64,000 nucleotides of DNA from Polaromonas sp. (lineage in GTDB: Bacteria > Pseudomonadota > Gammaproteobacteria > Burkholderiales > Burkholderiaceae_C). The stretch is taken from the NCBI RefSeq assembly GCF_029945685.1, contig NZ_JAQSDA010000028.1:362635-426634 (forward strand). Direction: 5' to 3'. Shown here piece after piece: positions 1-8,683 of this stretch; the stretch's first letter is position 1; each line of letters begins with the position of its first letter. The position numbers and the translations under genes are program-made. A model generated the notes under the pieces. The model was given only the letters and a program-made list of their open reading frames with translations. It was not told the DNA's origin and did no database searches.

Positions 1-3000
1 TCAAGCGCTGCGGCATGGTTGGCCGCATCCAGCGTGCGCAGCACTTCCTCGATACTGGCCTCGTACTGGGCAATCAGTGCGCGTTCCATTTGACGTTCTT
101 CGGTGCGTCCGAAAATGTCCAGCGCCGTGCCGCGCAGGCCCTTGAGCCTGGCCAGCAGTTTGAAGCCCGTCAGCATCCAGGGGCCGAATTTCTGTTTTTG
201 CAACTCGCCCTTGTCGTTTTGCTTCGCAATCATGGGCGGCGCGAGGTGGTAGTTGAGCTTGAAGTCGCCCTCAAACATCGCATCGACCTTGTCCAGGAAA
301 CTTCGGTCGGCGTGCAGACGCGCGACTTCGTACTCGTCCTTGTAGGCCATCAGCTTGAACAGGTACTTCGCAACGGCTTGCGTGAGCAGCGTTTTTCCGA
401 GCACCGATTCCGCCTGCTGGACCCGGTTCACGAAACTCTCGTAACGCTTGGCATAGGCCGCGTTCTGGTAATCCGTCAGGAAGGCCACGCGGCGCGCCAC
501 AAACTCTGGCAAGCCCTGGCGCGGAGCCGGCATGCTGATCACCTGCGCAGAGGCAAACAGCTTTTCCACCGACGGCAGGTCGTGGGCCGCGCGACGTCCC
601 CATTCGAAAGCCGTCTTGTTGTTGTCCACCGCGACGGCATTGAGTTCGATGGCGCGCATCAGCGACGCATATTCCAGCGGAATCCAGCCTTTTTGCCAGG
701 CATAACCGAGCATCATCGGGTTGGTGTAAATGCTGTCGCCCATCAGCTTGATGGACGCTGCGTCTGCATTGAAGGCACCGACACCAGCCACACCCACGGC
801 TCTGGTAATCTCCGCGGCGCAGGCCTCGGCCGGGTTCTGCCAGTTCGTGTTGTGCACAAACGCCGCCGTCGGCGTGCTGTGAGAATTGAGGGCCACATGG
901 GTACGGCCCTCGCGCATGCGCAGCACCGTTTCCTTGCCGGCCGTCACGATCGGGTCGCAGCCAATGATCAGGTCGGCGCCGGCCATGCCGACGCGTGTGG
1001 TGCGGATATCGTCCTGGCTGGCGCCTATCAGCACGTGGCTCCAGGTCGCGCCGCCTTTTTGCGCCAGACCGCCGGCGTCCTGCGTGACGATGCCCTTGCC
1101 TTCGATGTGGCCGGCCATGCCCAGCAACTGGCCGATGGTGATGACCCCGGTGCCACCGACGCCGGCCACCACGATGCCCCAGACAGCGCCGTTGACGCCT
1201 TGGGTCGCCGGAATCTGCGGCTGCGGCAGGGCGCCCATTTCGAACGGTGAAGCCGCCTTGCCCTTGGCCTTCTTCTTGAGTTGTCCGCCCTCGACGGTCA
1301 CGAAACTCGGGCAGAAGCCCTTGAGGCAGGACATGTCCTTGTTGCAGGTGGACTGATTGATCTGGCGCTTGCGGCCGAACTCGGTCTCCAGCGGCTCGAC
1401 GCTCAGGCAGTTGGACTGCACGCTGCAGTCGCCGCAGCCTTCGCAGACCAGCTCGTTGATGACCACACGAACGGCCGGATCGACCAGGGTGCCACGCTTG
1501 CGGCGCCGGCGCTTTTCGGTGGCGCAGGTCTGGTCGTAAATGATGACGGTCGTGCCCTTGATCTCGCGGAACTGTCGCTGGATCGCGTCAAGCTCGTCGC
1601 GGTGGTGCACCGTCACGCCCTCGGCCAGCGCCACACCGTCGTACTTTTCCGGCTCGTCGGTGACAACGACAATTTTTGCCGCGCCTTCGGCCCGCATGGA
1701 CTGGGCAATCTGCACCACCGAGAGGCCTTCCGGCCGTTCACCGATCTGCTGGCCGCCGGTCATGGCGACCGCGTCGTTGTAGAGGATCTTGTAGGTGATG
1801 TTCACCCCGGAGGCAATCGACTGGCGCACCGCCAGCGAGCCGCTGTGGAAATAGGTGCCGTCCCCGAGGTTGGCAAAAATGTGCTGGTCGGTGGTGAAGG
1901 GTTGCTGGCCGACCCAGGGCACGCCTTCGCCGCCCATCTGGGTGAAGCCTGAGGTGCTGCGGTCCATCCACAGTGCCATGAAATGGCAGCCGATACCGGC
2001 CATGGCGCGCGAGCCCTCGGGCACCTTGGTACTGGTGTTGTGCGGGCAGCCTGAGCAGAACCAGGGCTGGCGGTCGGCCTTGATCTCAAGCACCTGCAGC
2101 GAACGTTCCTTGGCTTCCAGGATGGCCAATTGCGCATCGATGCGCGCCGTCATGTCGCCGTCCAGGCCCAGCTTGCGCACGCGTTGCGCAATCGCCCTGG
2201 CGATCAGCGATGGCGACAGGTCGGCGTTGGCACGCAGCAGGGTATTGGCCGTCGGGTTCGGCATGGACCATTCGCCGCCGCTGAAGTCCCCATCGATTTC
2301 GTTGAACTTGCCGTAAATGTTGGGGCGCACGTCGGCGCGCCAGTTGTAGAGCTCTTCCTTGAGCTGGTACTCGATGACCTGGCGTTTTTCCTCGACCACC
2401 AGGATCTCGCGCAGGCCGGTGGCGAACTCACGCGTGCCCTGAGCCTCCAGCGGCCAGACCACACCGACCTTGTGCAGGCGGATGCCAAGCTGGCGGCAGG
2501 TGGCGTCGTCCAGGCCTAGATCGATCAGGGCCTGGCGCGTGTCGTTGTAGGCCTTGCCGCTGGCGATGATGCCGAAGCGATCGTTGGGCCCTTCGATCAC
2601 GTTGTGGTTGAGCCGGTTGGCGCGGATGTAGGCGAGCGCGGCATACCATTTGTAGTCAAAGAGGCGCGCCTCCTGGTCCAGTGCGGCGTCGGGCCAGCGG
2701 ATGTGCACGCCGCCCGGGGGCATCTGGAAGTCGGTCGGCAGCTTGATCTGCACCCGCTCCGGGTCGATCATCGCGGTGGCGCTGGACTCGACAATTTCCT
2801 GGATGGTCTTCATGCCGGCCCAGACGCCGGAAAAGCGACTCATGGCAAACGCATGCACGCCGAGGTCCAGGATTTCCTGCACATTGGTCGGAAAAAACAC
2901 CGGCAGGCCACAGGCCTTGAAGATATGGTCGCTCTGGTGCGCCGCGGTCGAGCTTTTGGCCACATGGTCGTCGCCGGCCACCGCAATCACGCCACCCCAG

Positions 3001-3443
3001 GCCGTGGTGCCGGCCATGTTGGCGTGTTTGAAGACATCCGAGCAGCGGTCCACACCCGGCCCCTTGCCATACCAGATGCCGAACACGCCGTCGTACTTGT
3101 TGGTGCCCGGTGGCGAAAAGCCCAGCTGCTGGGTGCCCCACAGCGCAGTGGCCGCCAGCTCTTCATTGACGCCGGGCTGGAAAACGATGTTCTGCGCCTT
3201 CAGGTAGCTGGAGGCCTTCCACAAGGCCTGGTCATAACCACCGAGCGGCGAACCGCGGTAGCCGCTGATGAAGCCGGCCGTGTTTTTACCCTGCAAGGCA
3301 TCGCGCTGGCGCTGCAGCATGGGCAGCTTGACGAGGGCCTGGACGCCACTCATGAAGGCCTGGCCGTAGTCGAGCGAGTATTTGTCGTCGAGCGTGACGG
3401 TCTCGAGAGCCTTGCGGATGTGTTCGGGAAGAGGGGCGTTCAT
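1..3443 (-). CDS. Indolepyruvate:ferredoxin oxidoreductase, fused alpha/gamma-type, 3' end cut by window edge
   Basis: Oxidatively decarboxylates arylpyruvates such as indolepyruvate to aryl-acetyl-CoA, using thiamine diphosphate and iron-sulfur clusters. The visible 1147 codons begin MNAPLPEHIRKAL at the ATG 3443-3441. An N-terminal pyruvate-ferredoxin-type TPP region (GYRGSPLGGYD near residue 60) is followed by a second TPP-binding region with FCSGCPHNTST, then a 4Fe-4S motif CEGCGDCSVQSNC near residue 665, and then the Rossmann-like gamma domain (VAGVGGTGVITIG near residue 760). The single-chain fusion is the form I know from betaproteobacteria, as opposed to separate iorA and iorB; full family length is about 1150-1200 residues, so only a few tens are missing. 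It is divergent from an Lrp-type regulator 177 bp away, which is the obvious candidate to control it. No frame breaks were seen. Confidence 0.9.
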   Translation of the reverse strand, partial: MNAPLPEHIRKALETVTLDDKYSLDYGQAFMSGVQALVKLPMLQRQRDALQGKNTAGFISGYRGSPLGGYDQALWKASSYLKAQNIVFQPGVNEELAATALWGTQQLGFSPPGTNKYDGVFGIWYGKGPGVDRCSDVFKHANMAGTTAWGGVIAVAGDDHVAKSSTAAHQSDHIFKACGLPVFFPTNVQEILDLGVHAFAMSRFSGVWAGMKTIQEIVESSATAMIDPERVQIKLPTDFQMPPGGVHIRWPDAALDQEARLFDYKWYAALAYIRANRLNHNVIEGPNDRFGIIASGKAYNDTRQALIDLGLDDATCRQLGIRLHKVGVVWPLEAQGTREFATGLREILVVEEKRQVIEYQLKEELYNWRADVRPNIYGKFNEIDGDFSGGEWSMPNPTANTLLRANADLSPSLIARAIAQRVRKLGLDGDMTARIDAQLAILEAKERSLQVLEIKADRQPWFCSGCPHNTSTKVPEGSRAMAGIGCHFMALWMDRSTSGFTQMGGEGVPWVGQQPFTTDQHIFANLGDGTYFHSGSLAVRQSIASGVNITYKILYNDAVAMTGGQQIGERPEGLSVVQIAQSMRAEGAAKIVVVTDEPEKYDGVALAEGVTVHHRDELDAIQRQFREIKGTTVIIYDQTCATEKRRRRKRGTLVDPAVRVVINELVCEGCGDCSVQSNCLSVEPLETEFGRKRQINQSTCNKDMSCLKGFCPSFVTVEGGQLKKKAKGKAASPFEMGALPQPQIPATQGVNGAVWGIVVAGVGGTGVITIGQLLGMAGHIEGKGIVTQDAGGLAQKGGATWSHVLIGASQDDIRTTRVGMAGADLIIGCDPIVTAGKETVLRMREGRTHVALNSHSTPTAAFVHNTNWQNPAEACAAEITRAVGVAGVGAFNADAASIKLMGDSIYTNPMMLGYAWQKGWIPLEYASLMRAIELNAVAVDNNKTAFEWGRRAAHDLPSVEKLFASAQVISMPAPRQGLPEFVARRVAFLTDYQNAAYAKRYESFVNRVQQAESVLGKTLLTQAVAKYLFKLMAYKDEYEVARLHADRSFLDKVDAMFEGDFKLNYHLAPPMIAKQNDKGELQKQKFGPWMLTGFKLLARLKGLRGTALDIFGRTEERQMERALIAQYEASIEEVLRTLDAANHAAAL

Positions 3444-3620
3444 CGTGTCTCCAGTCGTGGGGCTGACACCGCCTTTTGGGCGGAGCAAAAAGGCTCACAC
3501 CCGGATAGGGTGATGCCTCTATATATCAGCAAAGTGTAGGCGCGATGGCCAGATAAGTCTTTGCTTTTTATGCCTTGTTTAACGTGTTTAAAGAAAGATT
3601 CTTGCTTAAAATTGCCATCC

Positions 3621-4106
3621 ATGGAAACACTTGACAAGTTTGACCTCGCGATCCTGAATGAATTGCAGACCGACGGCCGCTTGAGCAACGCCGAACTCAG
3701 CATCCGCGTCGGCCTGAGCGCCGCGCCCTGCTGGCGACGCGTCAGGGCACTGGAGGAAGGTGGCTTCATCAAGGGTTACCGCGCGGAGATAGACCGCCAC
3801 AAGATCGGGCTGGGTGTGCTGGCCTTTGTACGTCTGGATGCCGACCGCAACACCGGCGATGCGACCAGCGCGATGGAAGAGGCGATCCGCCAATTGCCTG
3901 AGATCATCGCCTGCCACTACATCAGCGGCACCGGAACCTTCGAGTTGCAGGTGGTGGCCCGGGACCTCGACAGTTTTTCGCGTTTCGCCCTGAAAAGCCT
4001 GCTGAACCTGCCCAATGTGAAAGACATGCACACCAGTTTTTCCCTGGGTGAGATCAAGTCCAGCAGCGTGCTGCCGCTGGGCCACTTGTCCGACAAGATG
4101 CCATAA
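3621..4106 (+). CDS. Lrp/AsnC-family transcriptional regulator
   Basis: Amino-acid-responsive DNA-binding protein of 161 residues, typical for the family. The N-terminal winged HTH (DKFDLAILNELQTDGRLSNAELSIRVGLSAAPCWRRV cut here, residues about 4-40) ends in the characteristic recognition helix with CWRRV. The C-terminal half is the RAM/AsnC ligand-binding domain (CHYISGTGTFELQVVA, near residues 100-115). The ATG at 3621 gives the usual METLDKFDLAIL start; an upstream in-frame ATG at 3561 would add a 20-residue tail not found in the family. It is transcribed away from the indolepyruvate oxidoreductase, so regulation of that aromatic amino-acid catabolic gene is a reasonable inference. AT-rich imperfect repeats around 3590-3610 could be its site, but this is unproven. 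Confidence 0.9.
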   Translation: METLDKFDLAILNELQTDGRLSNAELSIRVGLSAAPCWRRVRALEEGGFIKGYRAEIDRHKIGLGVLAFVRLDADRNTGDATSAMEEAIRQLPEIIACHYISGTGTFELQVVARDLDSFSRFALKSLLNLPNVKDMHTSFSLGEIKSSSVLPLGHLSDKMP

Positions 4107-4155
4107 CGCCCCGCGCCATGCCTGCTGGCCACTCCAGAGCTTGCTGGACCCTGAT

Positions 4156-4220
4156 TTAAGTGCTTTTTATGGCTCTGACCCCTATCAAACGAGCGCAAAC
4201 AGCTCCTGATTTGATAGCAT
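4156..4220 (-). repeat. Dispersed short repeat family A, copy 1 (intergenic)
   Basis: On the minus strand the copy reads GCTATCAAATCAGGAGCTG, then TTTGCGCTCGTTTGATAGGG, then a tail ending in AAAAAGCACTT. It shares the family core (GCTATnAAA, nAGCTGnTnGCGC, AGGGnT) with copies at 18.3, 20.2, 23.5, 33.4, 37.5, 41.6, 60.4 and 61.0 kb. It lies between the convergent ends of the Lrp-type regulator and the MliC-like gene. Confidence 0.7.
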
Positions 4221-4298
4221 GCCAGGCGCCGATGTCGCAATGGCCGCGCGTCCCGAAGACTTGGGCGCCTTCGCACGCCGTCGGCGGATGCCGCTGCG

Positions 4299-4658
4299 TC
4301 AGGAACCTTCTTTTCCGTCCCGCACACAGCGCGCCACCAGCGGCAGCAACGGGTAACGCAGCACCGCCTCACGCCCGCCCGAACCCAGGCCAAACTCGGC
4401 GCGCATGCGCGTGTTGCTGTACACGGTCTGCAGGGCGCCTTGCCCGCCTGCGTCGCGGAAAAGCACGTCGGAGGGCACGCCGGCGGTTCGCGAACTCTCG
4501 ATCAGCGCGCTGTCATTCACAAACCTCACGCTGAAATCAATGCCATGTTCGCAGCGGTAGCGGCTCGCCGCTGGCCCGGTAGAAGCACAGGCCGAGAGCA
4601 AGGCAAGCGCAGCGAGCAGCAGGCCGCAGCGGGGGAAAAAGTGGCCCGGCTGGCTCAT
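4299..4658 (-). CDS. MliC/PliC-like periplasmic lysozyme-inhibitor lipoprotein
   Basis: Small lipoprotein of 119 residues. A lipobox (LLSACAST, cysteine near residue 25) follows a hydrophobic signal peptide. The mature part begins YRCEHGIDFSVRF, then has repeated short beta-strand segments and a C-terminal cysteine (VARC). This matches the C-type lysozyme inhibitor fold, where the first and last cysteines are disulfide-linked. The ATG at 4658 overlaps the mltA stop by 4 bp (ATGA), so the two are translationally coupled; an ATG 18 bp further upstream is less likely. Pairing with a lytic transglycosylase fits an envelope or peptidoglycan role. The family call rests on the N-terminal motif and the cysteine pattern. 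Confidence 0.6.
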   Translation of the reverse strand: MSQPGHFFPRCGLLLAALALLSACASTGPAASRYRCEHGIDFSVRFVNDSALIESSRTAGVPSDVLFRDAGGQGALQTVYSNTRMRAEFGLGSGGREAVLRYPLLPLVARCVRDGKEGS

Positions 4659-5809
4659 TTGGGCCACAACACCCACAGGCGCAAAGGCTGGTTCACGCGA
4701 CTGGCGAGTTCACCGGCTTGTGGACCAGTGCCGGCGAAATAGTCGGCCCGCACGGCACCCACAATGGCGCTGCCCGTGTCCTGCGCGACCACGAGTTTTT
4801 GCAGGTCTGCCGCCGCACCGCGCGAGGCGAGCCAGACCGGGGTACCGTAGGGGATGCTTTCCCGGTCCACCGCGATCGAGCGCCCCGGCGTCAACGGCAC
4901 GCCCTGCGCGCCGCGCGGGCCGTAAGCCGCGTCCATGTCACTCAGGAGCTCTTCGCGGAAAAAGATATACCGTGGATTGCTCCACAGCAGTTGCGAAACG
5001 CGCTGCGGATTCTGCGCCGCCCAAGCCTTGGTGGACTCGGTCCAGGGCGCGTTCATCCTGCCCTGGCCCTGCTCCATCAGCCACTGGGTGATGCTGCGAA
5101 AGGGCTGGTCGTTGGAACCGGCAAACGCCACGCGCACAGTGCGCTGCGCGCCGGCGGCGTCGGTGATGGCCAGCCGGCCCGAGCCCTGGATGTGCAGCGA
5201 CATGGCATCAATCGGATCGGCGAGCCAGGCGATCTCCCGTCCTCTCAACGCGGCCTGCGCCTCGGGCAGGGTCTCGATTTCCTGCCGGGTGTACCAGGGC
5301 TTGCGGCTGCCCAGCCCGGCCGGCGGCTGGTACAGCGGCACCGGGTAAGCGGCACCGGGTTGCCGGCTGGCCCTGAGCACGGGCTCGTAATAACTGGTCA
5401 GCAGTCCCTCGGCCGACCCTTGCAGGGTTTCGACCCGGTAGGGCTGCAGCCGGCCCACCATCCAGGCGCGCTGCTCCTGCCCCGTCGCAATGCTCAGGCG
5501 ACGCACCTCGCCACACAGCGGCGCAAACACCGGGCCGGGTCGCTCACAGCTCTTGAGCCAGGCGTTCCAGGCCTCAAACAGGGCGTCATTTTCAAAGCCG
5601 GGCAGTTCGCTCCAGGCCACCGGCACCCAGCGGCTCTTGCCACGCACCATGACGGCACCCTCTGCGCCTGCCCCGGGGCGTGCAGGCACACTGGCCGCCG
5701 CTGGCGCCGAGGGCGGTGGCGCAGGCACGGGCGCCGTCGCACAGGCCACCAGGCCGAGCACGGCAGCCATAATGACAAGTGTTGGTGTTATCCGGGAAAA
5801 AACAGTCAT
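4655..5809 (-). CDS. mltA: Membrane-bound lytic murein transglycosylase A
   Basis: Cleaves the MurNAc-GlcNAc bond of peptidoglycan with formation of 1,6-anhydro-muramyl ends, acting at the inner face of the outer membrane. The 384-residue product has a lipoprotein signal (LVIMAAVLGLVACAT), a proline/alanine linker, the MltA-specific domain (GLLTSYYEPVLRASR; SLHIQGSGRLAI) and the C-terminal 3D domain with the catalytic aspartate in VAQDTGSAIVGAVRADYF. The ATG at 5809 is chosen because the signal peptide starts there; upstream in-frame ATGs would bury it. The start codon overlaps head-to-head the start of a small + strand ORF. It is followed by an overlapping MliC-like lipoprotein gene. Confidence 0.93.
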   Translation of the reverse strand: MTVFSRITPTLVIMAAVLGLVACATAPVPAPPPSAPAAASVPARPGAGAEGAVMVRGKSRWVPVAWSELPGFENDALFEAWNAWLKSCERPGPVFAPLCGEVRRLSIATGQEQRAWMVGRLQPYRVETLQGSAEGLLTSYYEPVLRASRQPGAAYPVPLYQPPAGLGSRKPWYTRQEIETLPEAQAALRGREIAWLADPIDAMSLHIQGSGRLAITDAAGAQRTVRVAFAGSNDQPFRSITQWLMEQGQGRMNAPWTESTKAWAAQNPQRVSQLLWSNPRYIFFREELLSDMDAAYGPRGAQGVPLTPGRSIAVDRESIPYGTPVWLASRGAAADLQKLVVAQDTGSAIVGAVRADYFAGTGPQAGELASRVNQPLRLWVLWPK

Positions 5810-5957
5810 GGCCTTACTTTTACTCGAAGCCCTGGGGGCCTTGCTCATTCTGGTCTTCATTGTCTGGTGGACGATGTTCTCCGGGCGCAGCAAGGGTGAA
5901 CTCAAAAGCGATGCCGAGCGTGATGCGCCACCGGAAAAACCCGGCGATCCGCTATAA
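5808..5957 (+). CDS. Putative 49-residue single-pass membrane protein
   Basis: Short ORF beginning MALLLLEALGALLILVFIVW, a clear transmembrane helix (residues 3-21), followed by a charged tail rich in K, E, D and P. Its ATG (5808) shares two bases with the divergent mltA start (CATG), and its end overlaps the last 3 bases (the stop codon) of the convergent response-regulator gene, so it fills exactly the gap between two minus-strand genes. The hydrophobic helix is not a mirror of the mltA coding frame, since only 2 bp overlap. No functional family is recognised. The ribosome site is weak (GGGAAA about 10 bp upstream). Confidence 0.5.
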   Translation: MALLLLEALGALLILVFIVWWTMFSGRSKGELKSDAERDAPPEKPGDPL

Positions 5958-6578
5958 ATTACGGAGCAGATTCGCCAGCTCCACCGCCGACTTTACCCGC
6001 ATTTTGTCAAAAACCCGGGCCCGGTGCACTTCCACCGTGCGCACGCTGATGTCGAGCTGGTCGGCCACCAGCTTGTTCGGCAGGCCCTCAACCACCAGCG
6101 CCATCACATCGCGCTCCCGCTCGGTCAGCCCGTCAAGCCGCGCGCGCAGGCTGGTGTGTTCATTGAGTTGCGCCAGTGCCGCCGCCGACTGCATCAGCGC
6201 CTGCTCGATACGGTCCACCAGCACATTGTCGGAAAAGGGCTTTTCGCAGAAGTCGAACGCGCCACGCTTGACGGCGTCGACTGCGGTCGGCACGTCGGCG
6301 TGACCGGTCAGGAAAATCACCGGCAGGGTCGGCAGCAATCCATAACCGATAAGTTTTTCGAACATCGCCAGCCCGCTCATGCCGCCCATGCGCACGTCGA
6401 GCAGGGCGCATGAGGGCGAAGTGATGGCAAACGCTCCAGAGATCCGCTCGTCGAATGCCTCGGCGCTGGCAAAGGTCTCGCTGGTCAGGCGCCGCGAACG
6501 CAGCAGCCAGGCCAGCGCCTCGCGCACGCTGGCATCGTCATCAACGATGTACACCGTGGCATTCTGGATCGGTTCCAT
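5952..6578 (-). CDS. FixJ/DctR-type response regulator
   Basis: Two-component regulator of 208 residues. The receiver domain holds the acidic pair DDD (residues 13-15), the phospho-acceptor Asp61 in CALLDVRMGG and the conserved lysine in EKPF (about residue 112). The LuxR/FixJ HTH occupies about residues 145-205 (LTERERDVMALVVEGLPNK, VRTVEVHRARVFDKM). It lies 26 bp downstream of the cognate-looking PAS sensor kinase, in the same operon. DctR regulators of C4-dicarboxylate TRAP transport and FixJ share this architecture; no dct transport genes are in the window, so the target is not assigned. Confidence 0.9.
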   Translation of the reverse strand: MEPIQNATVYIVDDDASVREALAWLLRSRRLTSETFASAEAFDERISGAFAITSPSCALLDVRMGGMSGLAMFEKLIGYGLLPTLPVIFLTGHADVPTAVDAVKRGAFDFCEKPFSDNVLVDRIEQALMQSAAALAQLNEHTSLRARLDGLTERERDVMALVVEGLPNKLVADQLDISVRTVEVHRARVFDKMRVKSAVELANLLRNL

Positions 6579-6604
6579 GGCAATTCCTTCCCGCAGGCGG
6601 GTTT

Positions 6605-8683
6605 TCAGGCGGACACTTCGGCGAGCGCGACGGCGGTGACCGCTGCCGGCAATGTAAAGGTGAAAATCGTACCCTGAGGCTGGCCCGCCTCAAACCCCAG
6701 AAACCCGCCGTGCTGCTCGATCACCGTGCGGCACAGGCTCAGGCCGAGGCCCATGCCTTCAAGCTTGGTCGTGAAGAAAGGCGTGAACAGCCGGCGCGCC
6801 ACCTCCTCCGAAATACCCTCTCCGTGGTCGATCACGGCAAACTCCACCCAGCGACTGTGCGCATTGGAGGCCGCCGGCCGCACGCGCAGAATCAGCAGCT
6901 TGTCGGCGCGCCGGCTTTTGTCCGGCGACTGCATGGCCTGCATGCCGTTGCGCGCGAGGTTGAGCAGCACCTGCTCGACCATGGTCCGGTCGCACAGCAC
7001 CGGCTCGCAGCTTTCGTCGACCTCGATCTGCACCCGGACCCCCAGCTTGCGGGCCTGCAGGCTGACCAACGGCATCACCGCATCCAGCAAGGCACGCGGC
7101 GCCACGGGCTCGCGCACCTGGTCCCGGCGGCGTACAAAGTCATGCACACTCTTGATGACCTTGCCGGCACGCTCGGCCTGCTCGGCGATGCGGCGCATCG
7201 CCAGTTGAAGGTCCTGGTTGTCGGGCGGCTGCGGTGCGCCGGCCACCGCGCTTTGCAGCAGGTTCAGCGATCCGGTCGCATAGCTGGAAATGGCGGCCAG
7301 CGGCTGGTTCAATTCATGGCTCATCAGCGACGCCATCTCGCCGACCGTGGCCAACCGGGCCGTGGCCTGCAGCCGGTCCTGGCTGGCCCGCGACAACTCT
7401 TCGATGCGCCGCTGTTCGCTGACGTCGAGGATGGCGCTCATCCAGCCGGTCTGCTTGCCCACGGCGTTGATCAGCGGCGCCTCGATGATCAGCACCGGGA
7501 ACCGCGAGCCATCCCGGCGCATGAAGATGGACTCGAAACCTTCACGCGGCAGGGTCGCACCCACGGCCAGTCGCCGCGCCTGCCGCTGCTCGTACTCCTC
7601 GACCTGCTCGGGGGGCCAGTAAGGCGGCGGTGCGCCGTGCCTGAGCAACTCGCCGGCCTCCAACCCCACCATCTGGCAGAAAGCCGGGTTCACGTAGGTC
7701 ACGCGGCCCTGCAGGTCTCTGGCCCGCATGCCGGTGACCAGCGAATCCTCCATGGCCTTGCGAAAAGCCAGCGCGTCGGCCAGGTCATGCTCGACCTTCA
7801 GGCGCCGGCGCATGTCTCGCCCGAGCAGCGCCAGCACGGCGACCAGCGCCAGCGACATGGCCGCCACCAGCGCGGTCAGCAGGTTGGGAAACAGGGCCGG
7901 CGTGCCGAGCTGACGCTCCAGCCGCAGCACCATGGTGTTGCCCGGCAGATCGAGCAGCTGCTGGGCGACGTAGACGCGGTTGCCGCGGGCCGGGTTGCCG
8001 TACATGGCCAGGCGCGTGCCGTCGGCCTCGGTGAACGCCAGGCCATGACCGCGTGCCAGTTGCCTGCCCACCAGTTCGGACAACATCTCCTGCAGCGAAT
8101 AGGTCGCCAGCAAATAACCCGCCAGCTGCCCGCCGGCGAGTACCGGCAGACACATGTCCAGCACCTCCAGCCCCAGCCCGTCAGCCTGCGGCAGGAAGTA
8201 GCTGCTCGAATAGGCCGGCCCGCTGAAACGGCGCGCCGCGGCGCAGGCAAAAGTGACGTCGGTCTGCGCGCTGGCGCGCCCGAGCCGCTCAAACACCGGG
8301 GGCCGGTAAGGTGTTTCAGCGTAAGAGACCGGCGCCAGTGCCACATCACGCCACTCCAGCCGCAAGATCTCCCGGTGCTCGTGCAGCAAGGTGGCCGCCG
8401 GCACACGCCAGGTGGCCGGATCCGGGCTGCTCGCCTGCAAAGCCTGGATGCCCTGGACGTTGCGCGTCAGTGCTGCGCGAATGTCGGTGGTCGTCTGCAC
8501 CGCGTCCTGCTCGAGCCGGCTTTGCACCTGGCTGGACTCGTAGCGCCCGGCGAGCCAGACCAGGGTGGACAACAGGCCAAGCAGCAAGGCCACCAGCAGG
8601 GTCCACAAGCCCCAGCGCCGGCTCCAGCGCCGCCGGCCCGAAGACGGTTCGGCGCGACTGGCCGCTTCCGCGGACTTGCTCAC
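6605..8683 (-). CDS. PAS-domain sensor histidine kinase (DctS/FixL-like)
   Basis: Membrane sensor of 692 residues. Transmembrane helix 1 is at about residues 24-45, followed by an extracytoplasmic CACHE-like region to about 265 and a second helix (LLTALVAAMSLALVAVLALL). A PAS domain with PAC spans roughly 315-430 (GRVTYVNPAFCQMVGLEAGE; ILDVSEQRR). The HisKA box is MSHELNQPLAAISSY with His near 454, and the ATPase domain has N, G1 and G2 boxes (LLNLARNGMQAM, HGEGISEE, GMGLGLSLC). It starts at a GTG overlapping the amidase stop (GTGA). The extracytoplasmic sensor and HELNQPL box match the DctS class that responds to organic acids, but the ligand is not readable from sequence. The partner is the FixJ-type regulator downstream. 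Confidence 0.9.
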   Translation of the reverse strand: MSKSAEAASRAEPSSGRRRWSRRWGLWTLLVALLLGLLSTLVWLAGRYESSQVQSRLEQDAVQTTTDIRAALTRNVQGIQALQASSPDPATWRVPAATLLHEHREILRLEWRDVALAPVSYAETPYRPPVFERLGRASAQTDVTFACAAARRFSGPAYSSSYFLPQADGLGLEVLDMCLPVLAGGQLAGYLLATYSLQEMLSELVGRQLARGHGLAFTEADGTRLAMYGNPARGNRVYVAQQLLDLPGNTMVLRLERQLGTPALFPNLLTALVAAMSLALVAVLALLGRDMRRRLKVEHDLADALAFRKAMEDSLVTGMRARDLQGRVTYVNPAFCQMVGLEAGELLRHGAPPPYWPPEQVEEYEQRQARRLAVGATLPREGFESIFMRRDGSRFPVLIIEAPLINAVGKQTGWMSAILDVSEQRRIEELSRASQDRLQATARLATVGEMASLMSHELNQPLAAISSYATGSLNLLQSAVAGAPQPPDNQDLQLAMRRIAEQAERAGKVIKSVHDFVRRRDQVREPVAPRALLDAVMPLVSLQARKLGVRVQIEVDESCEPVLCDRTMVEQVLLNLARNGMQAMQSPDKSRRADKLLILRVRPAASNAHSRWVEFAVIDHGEGISEEVARRLFTPFFTTKLEGMGLGLSLCRTVIEQHGGFLGFEAGQPQGTIFTFTLPAAVTAVALAEVSA

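Noticed and set aside
3469..3483. Hairpin CCGCC-TTTTG-GGCGG in the leader of the indolepyruvate oxidoreductase
   Set aside because: Short stem with no U-run on the minus strand and no known riboswitch pattern; could be chance.
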